This document shows, piece by piece, positions 35,176 to 44,153 of a stretch of 64,000 nucleotides of DNA. The translations under genes and the position numbers were made by a program. The stretch lies in contig NZ_AUHE01000017.1 in NCBI RefSeq assembly GCF_000423025.1, positions 1 through 64,000 of the forward strand, given 5' to 3'. The notes beneath the pieces were generated by a model. The model was given only the letters and a program-made list of their open reading frames with translations. It did no database searches and was not told the DNA's origin. This stretch comes from Gordonia shandongensis DSM 45094 (lineage in GTDB: Bacteria > Actinomycetota > Actinomycetes > Mycobacteriales > Mycobacteriaceae). Numbering within the stretch: position 1 is the first letter of the stretch; every line of letters starts with the position of its first letter.

Positions 35176-36360
35176 TCAGGCCGCTCCGGCCGTCGGCGCG
35201 GGCTCGACGGTCACCACGACGTCGGCGTCGTCGCGGGTCATCCAGTTGGGGAGGGAGAGCTTGGCGATCTTCAGCCAGGTCGATCCGAGCTGCCGGCGGA
35301 GCGGTCCGGTGTTGTACGGCAGTCCGTAGCGTTCGCAGATCTCGCGAACCTCCACCGCCATCTCCGGGTAGCGGTTGGCGGGCACGTCGGGGAACAGGTG
35401 ATGCTCGATCTGGTGCGAGAGGTTGCCGCTCATGATGTGGAACAGCGAGCTGCCGTGGATGTTGGCGCTGCCCAGCATCTGCCGCAGGTACCAGCGACCC
35501 TTGGTCTCGTTCTCGCACTCCTCGGGGGTGAACGTCTGGGCGCCGCTGGGGAAGTGCCCGCAGAAGATGATCGAGTACGACCAGATGTTGCGGATCAGGT
35601 TCGCCCCGGCGTTGCCGACGAGGGTCGACGCGAAGAACGGGCCGGTGAGGGCGGGCCAGATGATGTAGTCCTTGGCGACCTGCTTGCTCGCCTTGCGCCA
35701 CATGCCCTTCACGAGGCCCTTGATGTCACTCCACTTGCGTTTGCCTGCGATCACGTTCTCGGCTTCGAGGTCGTGAAGCATGACGCCCCACTCGAACAGC
35801 AGCATCAGTGCGGTCGCGTATCCGAGGTTCCCGAGGAAGTACGGGTTCCACTTCTGATCGCGCGCCATGCGCAGGATGCCGTATCCGATGTCGCGGTCCT
35901 GGCCGAGGATGTTGGTGAACGTGTGATGCAGGTAGTTGTGGCTGTGCTTCCACTGTTCGCCGGGGCAGACGGTGTCCCAGTCGAACTCGCGTGAGTTGTA
36001 GGTGTCCTCGCGCATCCAGTCGTACTGGCCGTGCATGACGTTGTGGCCGATCTCCATGTTGTCGAGGATCTTCGCCACGCCGAGGGCGCCGACGCCGGCC
36101 AGCCAGACGGGCGGCAGGAACGGTGCGAACATCATGGCGCGGCCGGCGAACTCGAGCTTCCGCTGCGCGCGGATGATGCCGTAGAGGTAGTCGCGGTCGG
36201 TTTCGCCGAGGTCGTCGACGATGCGTGCTCGCAGGGCGTCGAGGTCGCGGCCGAGTTGTTCCACCTGTTCGTGGGTCAGCACGATCTCGGTGGCGTCCTC
36301 GGCGGTGCGGGCCACGGCGTTCGGTGCGGTGCGGATGTCGTGTGCGGGGGTGACAGTCAT
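35176..36360 (-). CDS. membrane acyl-CoA desaturase (DesA3-like)
   Basis: 394 aa. Three His boxes of the integral-membrane desaturase family: GHNVMHG (near 104), WKHSHNYLHH (near 140) and HQIEHHLFPD (near 325), with hydrophobic pairs between. It introduces a double bond (delta-9 in the M. tuberculosis homologue DesA3, Rv3229c) into stearoyl-CoA. Two bp downstream of its reductase partner gene. ATG 36360 chosen. The operon ends at the 16-bp stem terminator. Confidence 0.93.
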   Translation of the reverse strand: MTVTPAHDIRTAPNAVARTAEDATEIVLTHEQVEQLGRDLDALRARIVDDLGETDRDYLYGIIRAQRKLEFAGRAMMFAPFLPPVWLAGVGALGVAKILDNMEIGHNVMHGQYDWMREDTYNSREFDWDTVCPGEQWKHSHNYLHHTFTNILGQDRDIGYGILRMARDQKWNPYFLGNLGYATALMLLFEWGVMLHDLEAENVIAGKRKWSDIKGLVKGMWRKASKQVAKDYIIWPALTGPFFASTLVGNAGANLIRNIWSYSIIFCGHFPSGAQTFTPEECENETKGRWYLRQMLGSANIHGSSLFHIMSGNLSHQIEHHLFPDVPANRYPEMAVEVREICERYGLPYNTGPLRRQLGSTWLKIAKLSLPNWMTRDDADVVVTVEPAPTAGAA

Positions 36361-36362
36361 GG

Positions 36363-37439
36363 TTAAACCTCGATTTCCACGTCGCCGACGGGGGCGTTGA
36401 TACAGATCTGGATGTGCTGGTCGGGTTCGGAGTCGAGCTCGCCGGTCAGGATGTTGCGGGTGCAGCCGCTGGTGCGGACCTTGGTGCAGGAGAAGCAGAT
36501 GCCCATCCGGCAGCCGTACTCGGGGGTCAGGCCGGCGGCCTCGGCCTGCTCGAGCAGGGTGCGTCCGTCGTTGGGGGCGGTGACGTCGGCCGCGGAGTAG
36601 GTGACGTCGCCGGTGATCGGCTCGTCGGGGTCGACGACCACCGAGGTGTCGAGGCTGAACGCCTCGGTGTGCAGGCGGTCGGCGAGTCCGGCGGCGTCGG
36701 CGTATTCGCGGACGGCTGCCATCAGGCTGCTCGGACCGCACAGGTACAGCTGTGCACCGTCGATGCCGGCGACATCGGCGATGTGCGCACCGGTGAAGTG
36801 CTCGCCGGTCGCGGTCCGCGTGTAGTGAAGCCGCACGTCGACGTTGTCGACAGTGCGTCCCAGCGCTTCGAGTTCGGCCCGGTAGGGGACGTCGTCCGGT
36901 GTCCGCGCGTAGTGGACGAAGGTGATCCCACCGCGGTAACCCTCGGCGACGAGCGTGCGCATCATTGAGAGGACAGGTGTAATCCCACTGCCGCCGCTGA
37001 TGAGGACGACGTGGTCGGGGAGCTCGGTGGGGAGGGTGAAGTCGCCCTCGGCGCGGCCGAGGCCGAGCACCATGCCGGGCCGGGCGTTCTCGCGCAGGTG
37101 GCGCGAGACGAAGCCGTCGGAGTGCGCGGTGACGGTGAGCTCCAGTTCCCCGGAGCGGGTCGCGGCGTTGGCGGGCGAGAAGTGACGTCGCTGGCGTACA
37201 CCGTTGATGACGATGCTGACCTCGACGTATTGTCCTGGTCGGTGGCCGGTCCACTGGCGGGTCGGCTGCAGGGTGAGGGTCACCGACCGGTCGGTCTGGC
37301 GGCGGACGTCGACGACCTTGGCGCGGGTGTCGCGCCAGGTGAGCATGGGGTCGATGAGCTCCAGGTAACGGTCGACGGGGTACGGAGACGCCGTGGCCTC
37401 GACGATGGTCTCGACGAGGCGGGCGAGTGTGTTCGGCAT
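36363..37439 (-). CDS. ferredoxin-reductase partner of the desaturase (Rv3230c-like)
   Basis: 358 aa. FAD domain (RRHFSPAN near 115), NAD(P)H domain (ISGGSGITPVLSMMR near 155) and a C-terminal plant-type [2Fe-2S] domain with YGCRMGICFSC and a later Cys in HIQICINA (CX4CX2C...C). It passes electrons from NADPH to the desaturase. ATG 37439 chosen from similarity to the expected N-terminus. Rv3230c and DesA3 form the same pair. Confidence 0.93.
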   Translation of the reverse strand: MPNTLARLVETIVEATASPYPVDRYLELIDPMLTWRDTRAKVVDVRRQTDRSVTLTLQPTRQWTGHRPGQYVEVSIVINGVRQRRHFSPANAATRSGELELTVTAHSDGFVSRHLRENARPGMVLGLGRAEGDFTLPTELPDHVVLISGGSGITPVLSMMRTLVAEGYRGGITFVHYARTPDDVPYRAELEALGRTVDNVDVRLHYTRTATGEHFTGAHIADVAGIDGAQLYLCGPSSLMAAVREYADAAGLADRLHTEAFSLDTSVVVDPDEPITGDVTYSAADVTAPNDGRTLLEQAEAAGLTPEYGCRMGICFSCTKVRTSGCTRNILTGELDSEPDQHIQICINAPVGDVEIEV

Positions 37440-37478
37440 CCTTGTGCTCCTCGTTCGTGGGGATGAATGTGTTCGCAT

Positions 37479-37500
37479 CGTTCAGTGAACGACTGTACAC
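37479..37500. promoter_or_regulatory. candidate operator of desaturase operon
   Basis: Overlapping symmetric sequences: CGTTCAGTGAACG (37479-37491) and GTGAAC-GACT-GTACAC (37485-37500, one mismatch per arm). The second resembles the AGTGAAC...GTTCACT type of site bound by DesT, a TetR-family regulator of desaturase genes in Pseudomonas. It lies 40-61 bp upstream of the reductase start, within the divergent region shared with the TetR gene. Confidence 0.5.
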
Positions 37501-37604
37501 AAATGAGCATGACACATCGTCCCGATGGGCTGTCAACAGTGCTGCCGTGTGGGCGTCGTCACGTCGGGCGGGTCACCGGGTTCGATGCGTGACGGTCGAC
37601 CGCC

Positions 37605-37610
37605 TAGACT
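37605..37610 (+). promoter_or_regulatory. -10 hexamer of tetR, probably leaderless
   Basis: TAGACT, 8 nt before GTG 37619, with no RBS between. Confidence 0.5.
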
Positions 37611-37618
37611 GGGGCGCT

Positions 37619-38311
37619 GTGACCCCCGCACCCGATTCACCTGGGACGACGTCCCGTCGCAGCCGTTCCAAGCGGCCGCGCGGCGAGTCCGTCGGCAGTC
37701 GGGCGGAGAAGAAGGAGCAGACGCGCCAGGCGCTTCTGGACACCACCATCGACTTGGTGGACGACCGTTCTTTCGGCAGCATCAGCCTGCGGGAGGTCGC
37801 GCGGGGTGCGGGTATCGTGCCCACCGCCTTCTACCGGCACTTCGCGTCGATGGAGGACCTCGGCGTCACCCTCGTCGAGGATGCGATGCGGGTCCTGCGC
37901 GGCGCGCTCCGCGAGGCCCGTCGCGATCTGGCCGGCCGCGGCATGCCGACGGCGATGGAGTCGCTGTCGATCCTGCTCGGCAAGGTGCGGGCCGACGAGT
38001 CCCAGTTCCGATTCCTGGTCCGCGAACAGCACGGCGGAGTCGCCGAGGTGCGTCGCGCCATCGGCACGGAGCTGCGGCTGTTCTCTCGCGAGCTGGCGAT
38101 CGACCTGGCTCGGGTGCCCGAACTGGCCCCGTGGGAGGCCGAGGATCTCGAGGTGGCCGCGGATCTGATCGTCGCGATCATGATGACCACCGTCGCCGAG
38201 CTCCTCGACGGTGATGGACGGGATGCGTCCGAACGGCTTCTGGTGGAGCGCGCCGAGAAGCAGTTGGTGATGGTCTTTCTCGGGATGAATCAGTGGCGTC
38301 CACGCGGTTGA
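37619..38311 (+). CDS. TetR-family regulator of the desaturase operon
   Basis: 230 aa. About 30 basic, Ser-rich residues precede the HTH (about 32-80: TRQALLDTTIDLVDD, ISLREVARGAGIVPTAFYRHF). The HTH pattern GIVPTAFYRHFASMEDLG is typical of the DesT/FabR-like branch that senses acyl-CoA; that assignment is inferred. Divergent from the reductase/desaturase operon across a 179-bp region with symmetric sites. Confidence 0.85.
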   Translation: MTPAPDSPGTTSRRSRSKRPRGESVGSRAEKKEQTRQALLDTTIDLVDDRSFGSISLREVARGAGIVPTAFYRHFASMEDLGVTLVEDAMRVLRGALREARRDLAGRGMPTAMESLSILLGKVRADESQFRFLVREQHGGVAEVRRAIGTELRLFSRELAIDLARVPELAPWEAEDLEVAADLIVAIMMTTVAELLDGDGRDASERLLVERAEKQLVMVFLGMNQWRPRG

Positions 38312-38384
38312 TCGGGTCGACCGTCTGACGGACGGCGGTGCGCCCGACGCCGCGGATGTCCGAGTCATGGTGGATCATTGACGC

Positions 38385-39887
38385 ATGACACAGCAGGGAT
38401 CGCGCGTGGGCGCCCGGTTCGGGCCGTATCGTCTCGACGCGCTGCTCGGCCACGGCGGCATGGGTGAGGTCTACCGGGCCTACGACACGGTTCGCGATCG
38501 AGACGTCGCGATCAAGGTGTTGCACGAGAAGTTCGCGGGCGACGCCACCTACGAGGAACGGTTCCGTCGGGAATGCCAGGCGGTGGCGAAACTCGGTGAG
38601 CCGCACATCATTCCGATCCACGACTACGGTGAGATCGACGGCGTCCTGTACCTCGACATGCGGCTCGTGGAGGGTGAGGATCTGCGGGCGCGGCTGCGCC
38701 GGACCGGCGCCGCGATCCCCGGGGATGCGGTCGCCGTCGTCGAGCAGGTGGCCGGCGCGCTCGACGCCGCGCACCGGGCCGGGCTCGTCCACCGCGATGT
38801 GAAGCCGGAGAACGTCCTGGTGACGGAGAACGACTTCGCCTACCTGGTGGACTTCGGCATCGCGCATCAGAACGACGACACGAGGCTCACCCAGGCGGGG
38901 ACCGCGATCGGGTCGTTGGCGTACATGGCGCCCGAGCAGTTCGACGGCGTGCCGACCACTTCGGCCTCCGACACCTATGCGTTGGCTGCGGTCCTCTTCG
39001 AGATCTTGACCGGCCGACCGCCGTATCCCGGCGACTCGGTCAGCTCGGTGGTCCGGTCGACGGTGATGTCGCCGGTGCCGGTGCCGAGCCTGGTGAACCC
39101 CGCGGTGCCGCCGGCGCTCGACGCGGTGATCGCCCGGGGCCTCGACAAGGATCCCGCGGCCCGATTCGGGTCGGCGGGTGCGTTCGCCAAGGCTGCGCGT
39201 GCCGCCCTGGAGGGGCACTGGCCCGACGGCGACTCCTCGGCGACGGCGGTCACGGGTGCCGGTGCCGCGGCGTACGACCCGACCGTGATCGGGCAGCGAC
39301 CGCCGACCTCCCCGTATTCGGGCCCCCAGCAGTTCTCGGGTCCCCAGCAGTTCTCGGGTCCCCAACAGTTCTCGGGTCCCCAACAGTTCTCGGGACCGAT
39401 GGGCTACGGACCGCCGATGGGTACCGGGCCGCAGGGCTATGTCTACGAGGACGATCGCGGTGGCAACGCGGTCCAGGTGGTTCTGGGGGTGCTGATCGCA
39501 CTGCTGGTGTCGGCGCTGATCGCCATGGGGGTCTACTGGTTCGGGTTCCGGGACAGCGGCGACGAGAAGGCTGCGCCGACCACCACGGTCACCGACGTCG
39601 CCTCGCAGTCCGATGATCCGCCGGAGCCGTCGCCGTCCGAGGTGCCCAGCCCGCCGCCGGGCACCGTGCCGTGCAACGGGCAGGTCGGCGTGTGGGGCGG
39701 TGTCACGTCCTGCGAGTTCGCGCAGAACGTGTACCGGGCGTATGTGGCCGGCGGCCCCAAGGGGGAACCCCGGGTCGTCCGGGCGCACAGCCCGGTGACG
39801 CGCGAGGGATACACGATGACCTGTGCGCCGGAGACGGGGGTCGTGGTGTGTCGAGGCGGTAACAACGCAGTGGTGGTGATCATGTGA
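38385..39887 (+). CDS. transmembrane Ser/Thr protein kinase
   Basis: 500 aa. Kinase domain 12-275: P-loop LLGHGGMGEVYRA, VAIKVL Lys, HRDVKPENVL near 136, VDFGIA near 157, GSLAYMAPEQ. A flexible juxtamembrane region follows with four SGPQQF repeats, then one membrane helix (about 362-385) and an external domain (about 386-500) with a Thr/Ser/Pro stalk and four cysteines likely forming two disulphides. It resembles mycobacterial Pkn receptors. The stop overlaps the next start as GTGA, coupling it to a beta-lactamase-fold lipoprotein. Confidence 0.94.
   Translation: MTQQGSRVGARFGPYRLDALLGHGGMGEVYRAYDTVRDRDVAIKVLHEKFAGDATYEERFRRECQAVAKLGEPHIIPIHDYGEIDGVLYLDMRLVEGEDLRARLRRTGAAIPGDAVAVVEQVAGALDAAHRAGLVHRDVKPENVLVTENDFAYLVDFGIAHQNDDTRLTQAGTAIGSLAYMAPEQFDGVPTTSASDTYALAAVLFEILTGRPPYPGDSVSSVVRSTVMSPVPVPSLVNPAVPPALDAVIARGLDKDPAARFGSAGAFAKAARAALEGHWPDGDSSATAVTGAGAAAYDPTVIGQRPPTSPYSGPQQFSGPQQFSGPQQFSGPQQFSGPMGYGPPMGTGPQGYVYEDDRGGNAVQVVLGVLIALLVSALIAMGVYWFGFRDSGDEKAAPTTTVTDVASQSDDPPEPSPSEVPSPPPGTVPCNGQVGVWGGVTSCEFAQNVYRAYVAGGPKGEPRVVRAHSPVTREGYTMTCAPETGVVVCRGGNNAVVVIM
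39319..39390 (+). repeat. four 18-bp repeats in the kinase linker
   Basis: Four tandem 18-bp units starting TCGGG at 39319, 39337, 39355 and 39373 encode SGPQQF each; units 3 and 4 are identical. There are no spacers, so it is not a CRISPR array. Confidence 0.93.
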
Positions 39888-40789
39888 CGGCCGTTCGGTG
39901 GGGGCGCGGGCGGTTCGGCCGAACGGTCGCCGCGGTGACGGCCGCGGTGTGCGCGCTGTCGGCGGCGGCGTGCGGATCGTCCGACGACGAGCCGGTGACG
40001 ACGGTGACCGTGACGTCGACGCCGGGCGCGTCGTCGGCCCCGTCGGAACCGTCGACGCGGCACACCGACTCCGGCGCGAAGCTGGCCGCGGGCTTCACGA
40101 AGCTGCAGGCGTCGCTGTCGTCGCCGGTCGGCGTCGCGATCGTTCCGGTCGGCGGCGGTGATCCGGTGGTGTTCGGCGACCAGACGCCGCGGGTGGCGTG
40201 GTCGACGATCAAGGTGCCGCTCGCGGTGGCAGCCGAGCGGAAGAACGGTCGGAGTGACGCCGAGGCGGCCGCGATCGTGAACTCCGACAATGCTGCGGCC
40301 GAGTCCCTCTGGGGGTCGCTCGGAACGCCGAAGCAGGCGGCCGCGGCCGTGACCGAGGTCCTGCGCGAAGGGGGCGACGAGAAGTCGACGGTGCCCTCGG
40401 AGCGTGCTCGCGAGGGCTTCTCGATCTTCGGCCAGACGCGCTGGTCGGTTCGGGATGCGGCGACGTTCACGGCGGCGTTGCCGTGCATGGACGGCACCGA
40501 CCACGTGCTGGAGTTGATGGGCGGTGTCGCGGGCAACCAGCAGTGGGGTCTGGAGGCGATCGAGAAGCGGGCGACGGCCGTGAAGGGCGGCTGGGGACCG
40601 GCCGAGAACGGCGGATATCTGGTCAGGCAGATCGGGATCGTGACGCTCCGCAACGGCGCGCGCGTGGCCGTGGCGATGGCGACGCAGACCGCCGCGGGTT
40701 CGGATGCCGAGGGTGCCGCGGTGCTCAGCTCGGTGGGCGAGTGGATCGGTGAGAACCTCACGGCCGTGCCGTCGGGTCGCTGCCGCTGA
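39884..40789 (+). CDS. beta-lactamase-fold lipoprotein
   Basis: 301 aa. Signal with lipobox LSAAACGS (Cys about 30), Thr/Ser-rich linker, then a serine beta-lactamase/PBP-like domain with STIK (SxxK, about 107), NSDN (about 132) and KGGWGP (about 235, in place of KTG). No clear class A omega-loop ExxLN is seen. It may be a penicillin-interacting hydrolase or a non-catalytic envelope protein. GTG 39884 overlaps the kinase stop. Confidence 0.8.
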   Translation: MTAVRWGRGRFGRTVAAVTAAVCALSAAACGSSDDEPVTTVTVTSTPGASSAPSEPSTRHTDSGAKLAAGFTKLQASLSSPVGVAIVPVGGGDPVVFGDQTPRVAWSTIKVPLAVAAERKNGRSDAEAAAIVNSDNAAAESLWGSLGTPKQAAAAVTEVLREGGDEKSTVPSERAREGFSIFGQTRWSVRDAATFTAALPCMDGTDHVLELMGGVAGNQQWGLEAIEKRATAVKGGWGPAENGGYLVRQIGIVTLRNGARVAVAMATQTAAGSDAEGAAVLSSVGEWIGENLTAVPSGRCR

Positions 40790-40868
40790 CGTCTCGAGGT
40801 AACGCTCCGGCTACGCGCTGATTGCGGGTCCAGTACGCGCCGATGACGGGGCACCCCGGGCACCCTAT

Positions 40869-40883
40869 TGTTACAGATGTTAC
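40869..40883 (+). promoter_or_regulatory. TGTTAC direct repeat upstream of second beta-lactamase-fold gene
   Basis: TGTTAC-AGA-TGTTAC, 9-bp period, 39 bp before GTG 40922. Close direct repeats like this are typical sites of OmpR-family response regulators; I cannot name the regulator. The surrounding AT-rich patch is the promoter region of this gene. Confidence 0.45.
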
Positions 40884-40921
40884 TGGAGTGGCGATAGGTG
40901 TTTGGGGTGAGGAGTGGTGTC

Positions 40922-41854
40922 GTGCGGTTGGCGCGTGTGGCGGGAACGGTGAGCGTGACCGCGGTGATGCTGGGAGCCGTGGTGACGGGTGCGGGGGCCG
41001 GGACGGCCCAGGCGCTACCGGGACTTCCCCCACTGCCGCCCCTGCCGACACTGCCGACACTGCCGTCGATCCCGGGACTGCCTGCGCCGCCGCCCACCGT
41101 CGACCTGCAGAAGAGCTTCTCGTCGCTGAGCCGGAGCCTGACGAAGGCGACACCGGGGCGGATCGGCCTGGCCCTCACTCCGACGGGCGGTGCGCGAGGC
41201 CAGTTCTTCGGAACGGTACGGACGGCACGTGCCTGGTCGACACTGAAGGTTCCCGTTGCCGTGGCCGCCGAACGCGCGGGAGTCGACGATCTGGCGCGGC
41301 TGGAGTCATCGTCGATCCGCCGGTCCGACAACGACGCCGCCGAGACGCTGTGGACGTCGCTGGGATCGACGCGCGAAGCGGTCGACGCGGTGACCGGCGT
41401 ACTGCGCGAGGGCGGCGACACGCGCACGAGGGTCATCTCGGAGCTGAGCCGGCCGCCGGGTTTCCCCGGTGCCACCCGGTGGGCGACCACCGATCAGTCG
41501 GTCTTCGCCGCCAACCTGCCGTGCCTCGACGGCGCCGACCCGGTCCTGCGGAACATGGGGTCGGTGGCCGCGAATCAGCGGTGGGGTCTGGCGCGCAGCA
41601 CCTCGCGCACCGTCCGGACAGCGGTGAAGGGCGGGTGGGGGCCGGTCTCCGATGAGACGGGGAGATACGTGGTGCGTCAGCTCGCCGTCGTGACCACCTC
41701 GCGGGGTTCGATGGGCGTCAGCCTCGTGGCCCTCCCGAAGAGCGGAACGTTCGTCGACGGCCAACGCATGCTGACGCGCATGGCCGGCTGGGTGCGGAAG
41801 AACCTGCGGCACCTGACCGTCGGTGCGTGCGGCCCGGCCCTGCCCAGGTTGTAG
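40922..41854 (+). CDS. secreted beta-lactamase-fold protein, paralogue
   Basis: 310 aa. Sec signal ending GTAQALPG (about 30), a Pro/Leu repeat linker (LPPLPPLPTLPTLPSIPGLP), then the same domain as its neighbour with STLK (about 106), RRSDN (about 135) and KGGWGP (about 236). It is a diverged tandem paralogue of 39884-40789 but with a signal peptidase I-type signal rather than a lipobox. GTG 40922 is chosen because GAGGAG lies 7 nt upstream; GTG 40898 and 40907 are in frame. Confidence 0.8.
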   Translation: MRLARVAGTVSVTAVMLGAVVTGAGAGTAQALPGLPPLPPLPTLPTLPSIPGLPAPPPTVDLQKSFSSLSRSLTKATPGRIGLALTPTGGARGQFFGTVRTARAWSTLKVPVAVAAERAGVDDLARLESSSIRRSDNDAAETLWTSLGSTREAVDAVTGVLREGGDTRTRVISELSRPPGFPGATRWATTDQSVFAANLPCLDGADPVLRNMGSVAANQRWGLARSTSRTVRTAVKGGWGPVSDETGRYVVRQLAVVTTSRGSMGVSLVALPKSGTFVDGQRMLTRMAGWVRKNLRHLTVGACGPALPRL

Positions 41855-41856
41855 TG

Positions 41857-41884
41857 CCCGGGCTGTAGTACCCGGGCTGTGGGA
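41857..41884. terminator. repeat/hairpin between convergent genes
   Basis: Two 14-bp direct repeats (CCCGGGCTGTAGTA, CCCGGGCTGTGGGA) just after the beta-lactamase-fold stop; the CCCGGG pair (41857-41862, 41871-41876) can form a 6-bp stem with an 8-nt loop. It sits in the 45-bp gap between convergent genes and may act as a bidirectional terminator. Confidence 0.5.
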
Positions 41885-41899
41885 CCCGGACTGCCGGCG

Positions 41900-43276
41900 T
41901 CAGCGGTCGGTGAACCTCGACAGCAGCAGGGCCTCGGCGAGCGCCGTCCGCCGGATCTCCTCGGGGTCGACGCTCTCGTTGGGCGCGTGGATGGCGCACA
42001 GCGGCTCCTCGACGCCGAGGAGGGCGATCTCGGCGTGCGGCACCGCTTCGGCGAGCACCGTGCACAGGGGGATCGACCCGCCCTGCCCGGAGAACACCAC
42101 GGGGAGGCCGTCGTATGCGGACGACATCGCATCGATCAACCGCCGGTAGGCCGGCCCGTCCGTGGCGGCCGAGAACGGCCGACCGAACGCGTCGGGCTCC
42201 AACTCCACGGTGCACCCCCACGGGATGTGCGCACGCAGATGCGCCTCGAGTCGCGCATAGGCCTCGCGCGGTTCGGTGCCCGGCGGAACACGCAGGTTCA
42301 GCATCGCGGCGGCGGTCGGCATGATCGCCGCCGCGCACTCGGCGGTGCTCGGGGCGTCCATGCCGATGACGGTGACGGCGGGTCGCGCCCACGCCATGTC
42401 GGCGGGGGTGCCGCTGCCGAGGACCTCGGTGCCGGGGAGTGCGCCGACCATCTCGTGGAACTGCGCGGCGGTGACGTCGACGCCGCTCCACCGCTGATCG
42501 GCGGCCAGCTGGTCGATCGCGGTGTCGCCCGCATCGGTGCGCAGCGACGCCAACCCCGCGATCAGAGCGGCCATCGCGTCCGGCGCGGGACCGCCTGCGG
42601 CACCGGAGTGGACGCCGTTCTCCAAGGCCGAGACCGTGACCTTCACGTTCACCACACCCCGGAGGCTGGTGGTGAGGGTCGGGACGCCCACCGCGACGTT
42701 CCCGGTGTCGCCGATCAGGATGAGGTCGGCGTCGAAGAGGTCGGGACGCTCGGCCACGAGGTCTTCGATCCCCTCACCGCCGGCCTCCTCGGACCCCTCG
42801 ATGATGATTCGGACACCGCAGGCGATGTCGTCGGCCGCGGCGCGCAGCGCGGTGAGGTGCGCGATGAGATTGCCCTTGCAGTCGGCGCTGCCGCGCCCGT
42901 ACCAGCGTCCGTCACGGGGGGTGAGCTCGAAGGGCGGCGAATCCCACAGGGACTCATCGCCGGCCGGTTGCACGTCGTGATGACTGTAGAGGGCCACCGT
43001 GGGGCTGCCCTCGGGTCCCGGGCGGTATCCCGTCACGGCGAACGAACCGTCGGACGTGGGGATGACCTCCGTGTCGAATCCGAGGTCGCCGAATGCCGCG
43101 GCCACCCAGTCGGCGCTCGCACGGCACTCGGCGGCGCGGCTCGCGTCGAGATGGATCGACGCGAACGACACCAGTGCCGCCAGATCGTCGCGGGCGCGGT
43201 CCATCAGGGTCGTCACGCGGGCGGACAGGTCGGCCGGGTCGGGCGCGACGACGGAACGAGCGGAGCCATCGGTCAT
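41900..43276 (-). CDS. M20-family metallopeptidase/dipeptidase
   Basis: 458 aa. Zn-ligand motifs: YSHHDVQPAG near 93, GRGSADCKGN (bridging Asp) near 123, EGSEEAGGEG (catalytic Glu and ligand) near 160; lid domain 200-330; a late His in LCAIHAPNE. Members cleave dipeptides or deacylate amino acids. ATG 43276 (MTDGSAR) chosen; the upstream frame is low-complexity. Converges on the beta-lactamase-fold gene. Confidence 0.9.
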   Translation of the reverse strand: MTDGSARSVVAPDPADLSARVTTLMDRARDDLAALVSFASIHLDASRAAECRASADWVAAAFGDLGFDTEVIPTSDGSFAVTGYRPGPEGSPTVALYSHHDVQPAGDESLWDSPPFELTPRDGRWYGRGSADCKGNLIAHLTALRAAADDIACGVRIIIEGSEEAGGEGIEDLVAERPDLFDADLILIGDTGNVAVGVPTLTTSLRGVVNVKVTVSALENGVHSGAAGGPAPDAMAALIAGLASLRTDAGDTAIDQLAADQRWSGVDVTAAQFHEMVGALPGTEVLGSGTPADMAWARPAVTVIGMDAPSTAECAAAIMPTAAAMLNLRVPPGTEPREAYARLEAHLRAHIPWGCTVELEPDAFGRPFSAATDGPAYRRLIDAMSSAYDGLPVVFSGQGGSIPLCTVLAEAVPHAEIALLGVEEPLCAIHAPNESVDPEEIRRTALAEALLLSRFTDR

Positions 43277-43292
43277 GACATCAAGGATGGCA

Positions 43293-43350
43293 CGCCCGCG
43301 GCTGCCGTGCTCGGTGCCGTCGTGCTCGCGGCTGCCGCGCTCGGGGCCGT
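43293..43350. repeat. imperfect ~29-bp tandem duplication
   Basis: Two copies of a CGCGGCTGCCG(T/C)GCTCGG(T/G)GCCGT-type unit (about 43293-43320 and 43322-43350) fill the 73-bp gap between the pirin stop and the M20 start. Confidence 0.6.
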
Positions 43351-44153
43351 CACACCGACCGGGGAACGTCGAACGACGCGTGCATCTCCCAGTAGAGGAT
43401 CTCCGCGGCGTCGATGCCCTCGGCGGTGACCGTGACCGGTCCCGCGTCGGTGAGGCGCAGCGCATCTCCCTGCGAGAGCGCGCCGCCGGGTGCGCTCGTG
43501 TCGAACGATGCGGCGTCGGTCCCGGCGACCTCGACGGTCACGGCCCCGCGCACCACGTACAGGTGGCCGAAGGGCGCACCCGGCAGCTCGACGGGACGTC
43601 CGGGGTGCGGGCGCGCGATGTGCAGTGCGGCATACCGGTTCCGGATCGGCAGGGCGGTCTCGGGGGCGTCGCTGCGACCGGAGACGGCGACCACCGGATC
43701 ACCGGTGGCCAGGGCGTCGGTGAGATCCGCCGAACGGTGCGCGGGCTCGAGGTCGTCGGTGTGCGGCGGCACCCACATCTGGACCACGCGCACCGAGGCG
43801 CCCCGGTGGGTGGTGTTCGCATTCCGCTCGGAGTGGGTGACGCCGCGGCCGGCGGTCATCGCGCCCACGGTGCCCGCCGCCAGGGTCTCGGCGGTCCCGT
43901 GTGAATCGCGGTGCGCGACGGCGCCGTCCACCACCCACGTGACGATCTCCATGTTCCGGTGCCGGTGGGCGTCGAGTCCCTCGCCGGGTGCCACCACGTC
44001 GTCGTTGTGCATCGCGAGGACGCCGTGGGCATTGCCGAACAGGTCGAAGTTCCCGGTGCCGGGGAACGACTGCCGGGAGGTGAGCCATTCGTTCGCCCAG
44101 AAGTGGCGGCTGCTCGACGGGATGAGGCGCGCCGTCGGTGCGGGTGGGGTCAT
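43350..44153 (-). CDS. pirin-family cupin protein (1)
   Basis: 267 aa. N-terminal pirin cupin with metal ligands in DAHRHRNMEIVTWVVDG (His pair, Glu) and a later His in TAGRGVTHSE; C-terminal cupin about 150-265. Pirins are Fe-binding cupins, some with quercetinase activity and some acting as redox-sensitive regulators. ATG 44153 overlaps the MarR stop (ATGA). Last gene of a pirin-MarR-pirin operon. Confidence 0.87.
   Translation of the reverse strand: MTPPAPTARLIPSSSRHFWANEWLTSRQSFPGTGNFDLFGNAHGVLAMHNDDVVAPGEGLDAHRHRNMEIVTWVVDGAVAHRDSHGTAETLAAGTVGAMTAGRGVTHSERNANTTHRGASVRVVQMWVPPHTDDLEPAHRSADLTDALATGDPVVAVSGRSDAPETALPIRNRYAALHIARPHPGRPVELPGAPFGHLYVVRGAVTVEVAGTDAASFDTSAPGGALSQGDALRLTDAGPVTVTAEGIDAAEILYWEMHASFDVPRSV

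Noticed and set aside
39319-39390. Repeat cluster resembling a small CRISPR array
   Set aside because: Units are contiguous 18-bp copies in frame with the kinase; no spacers and no cas genes.
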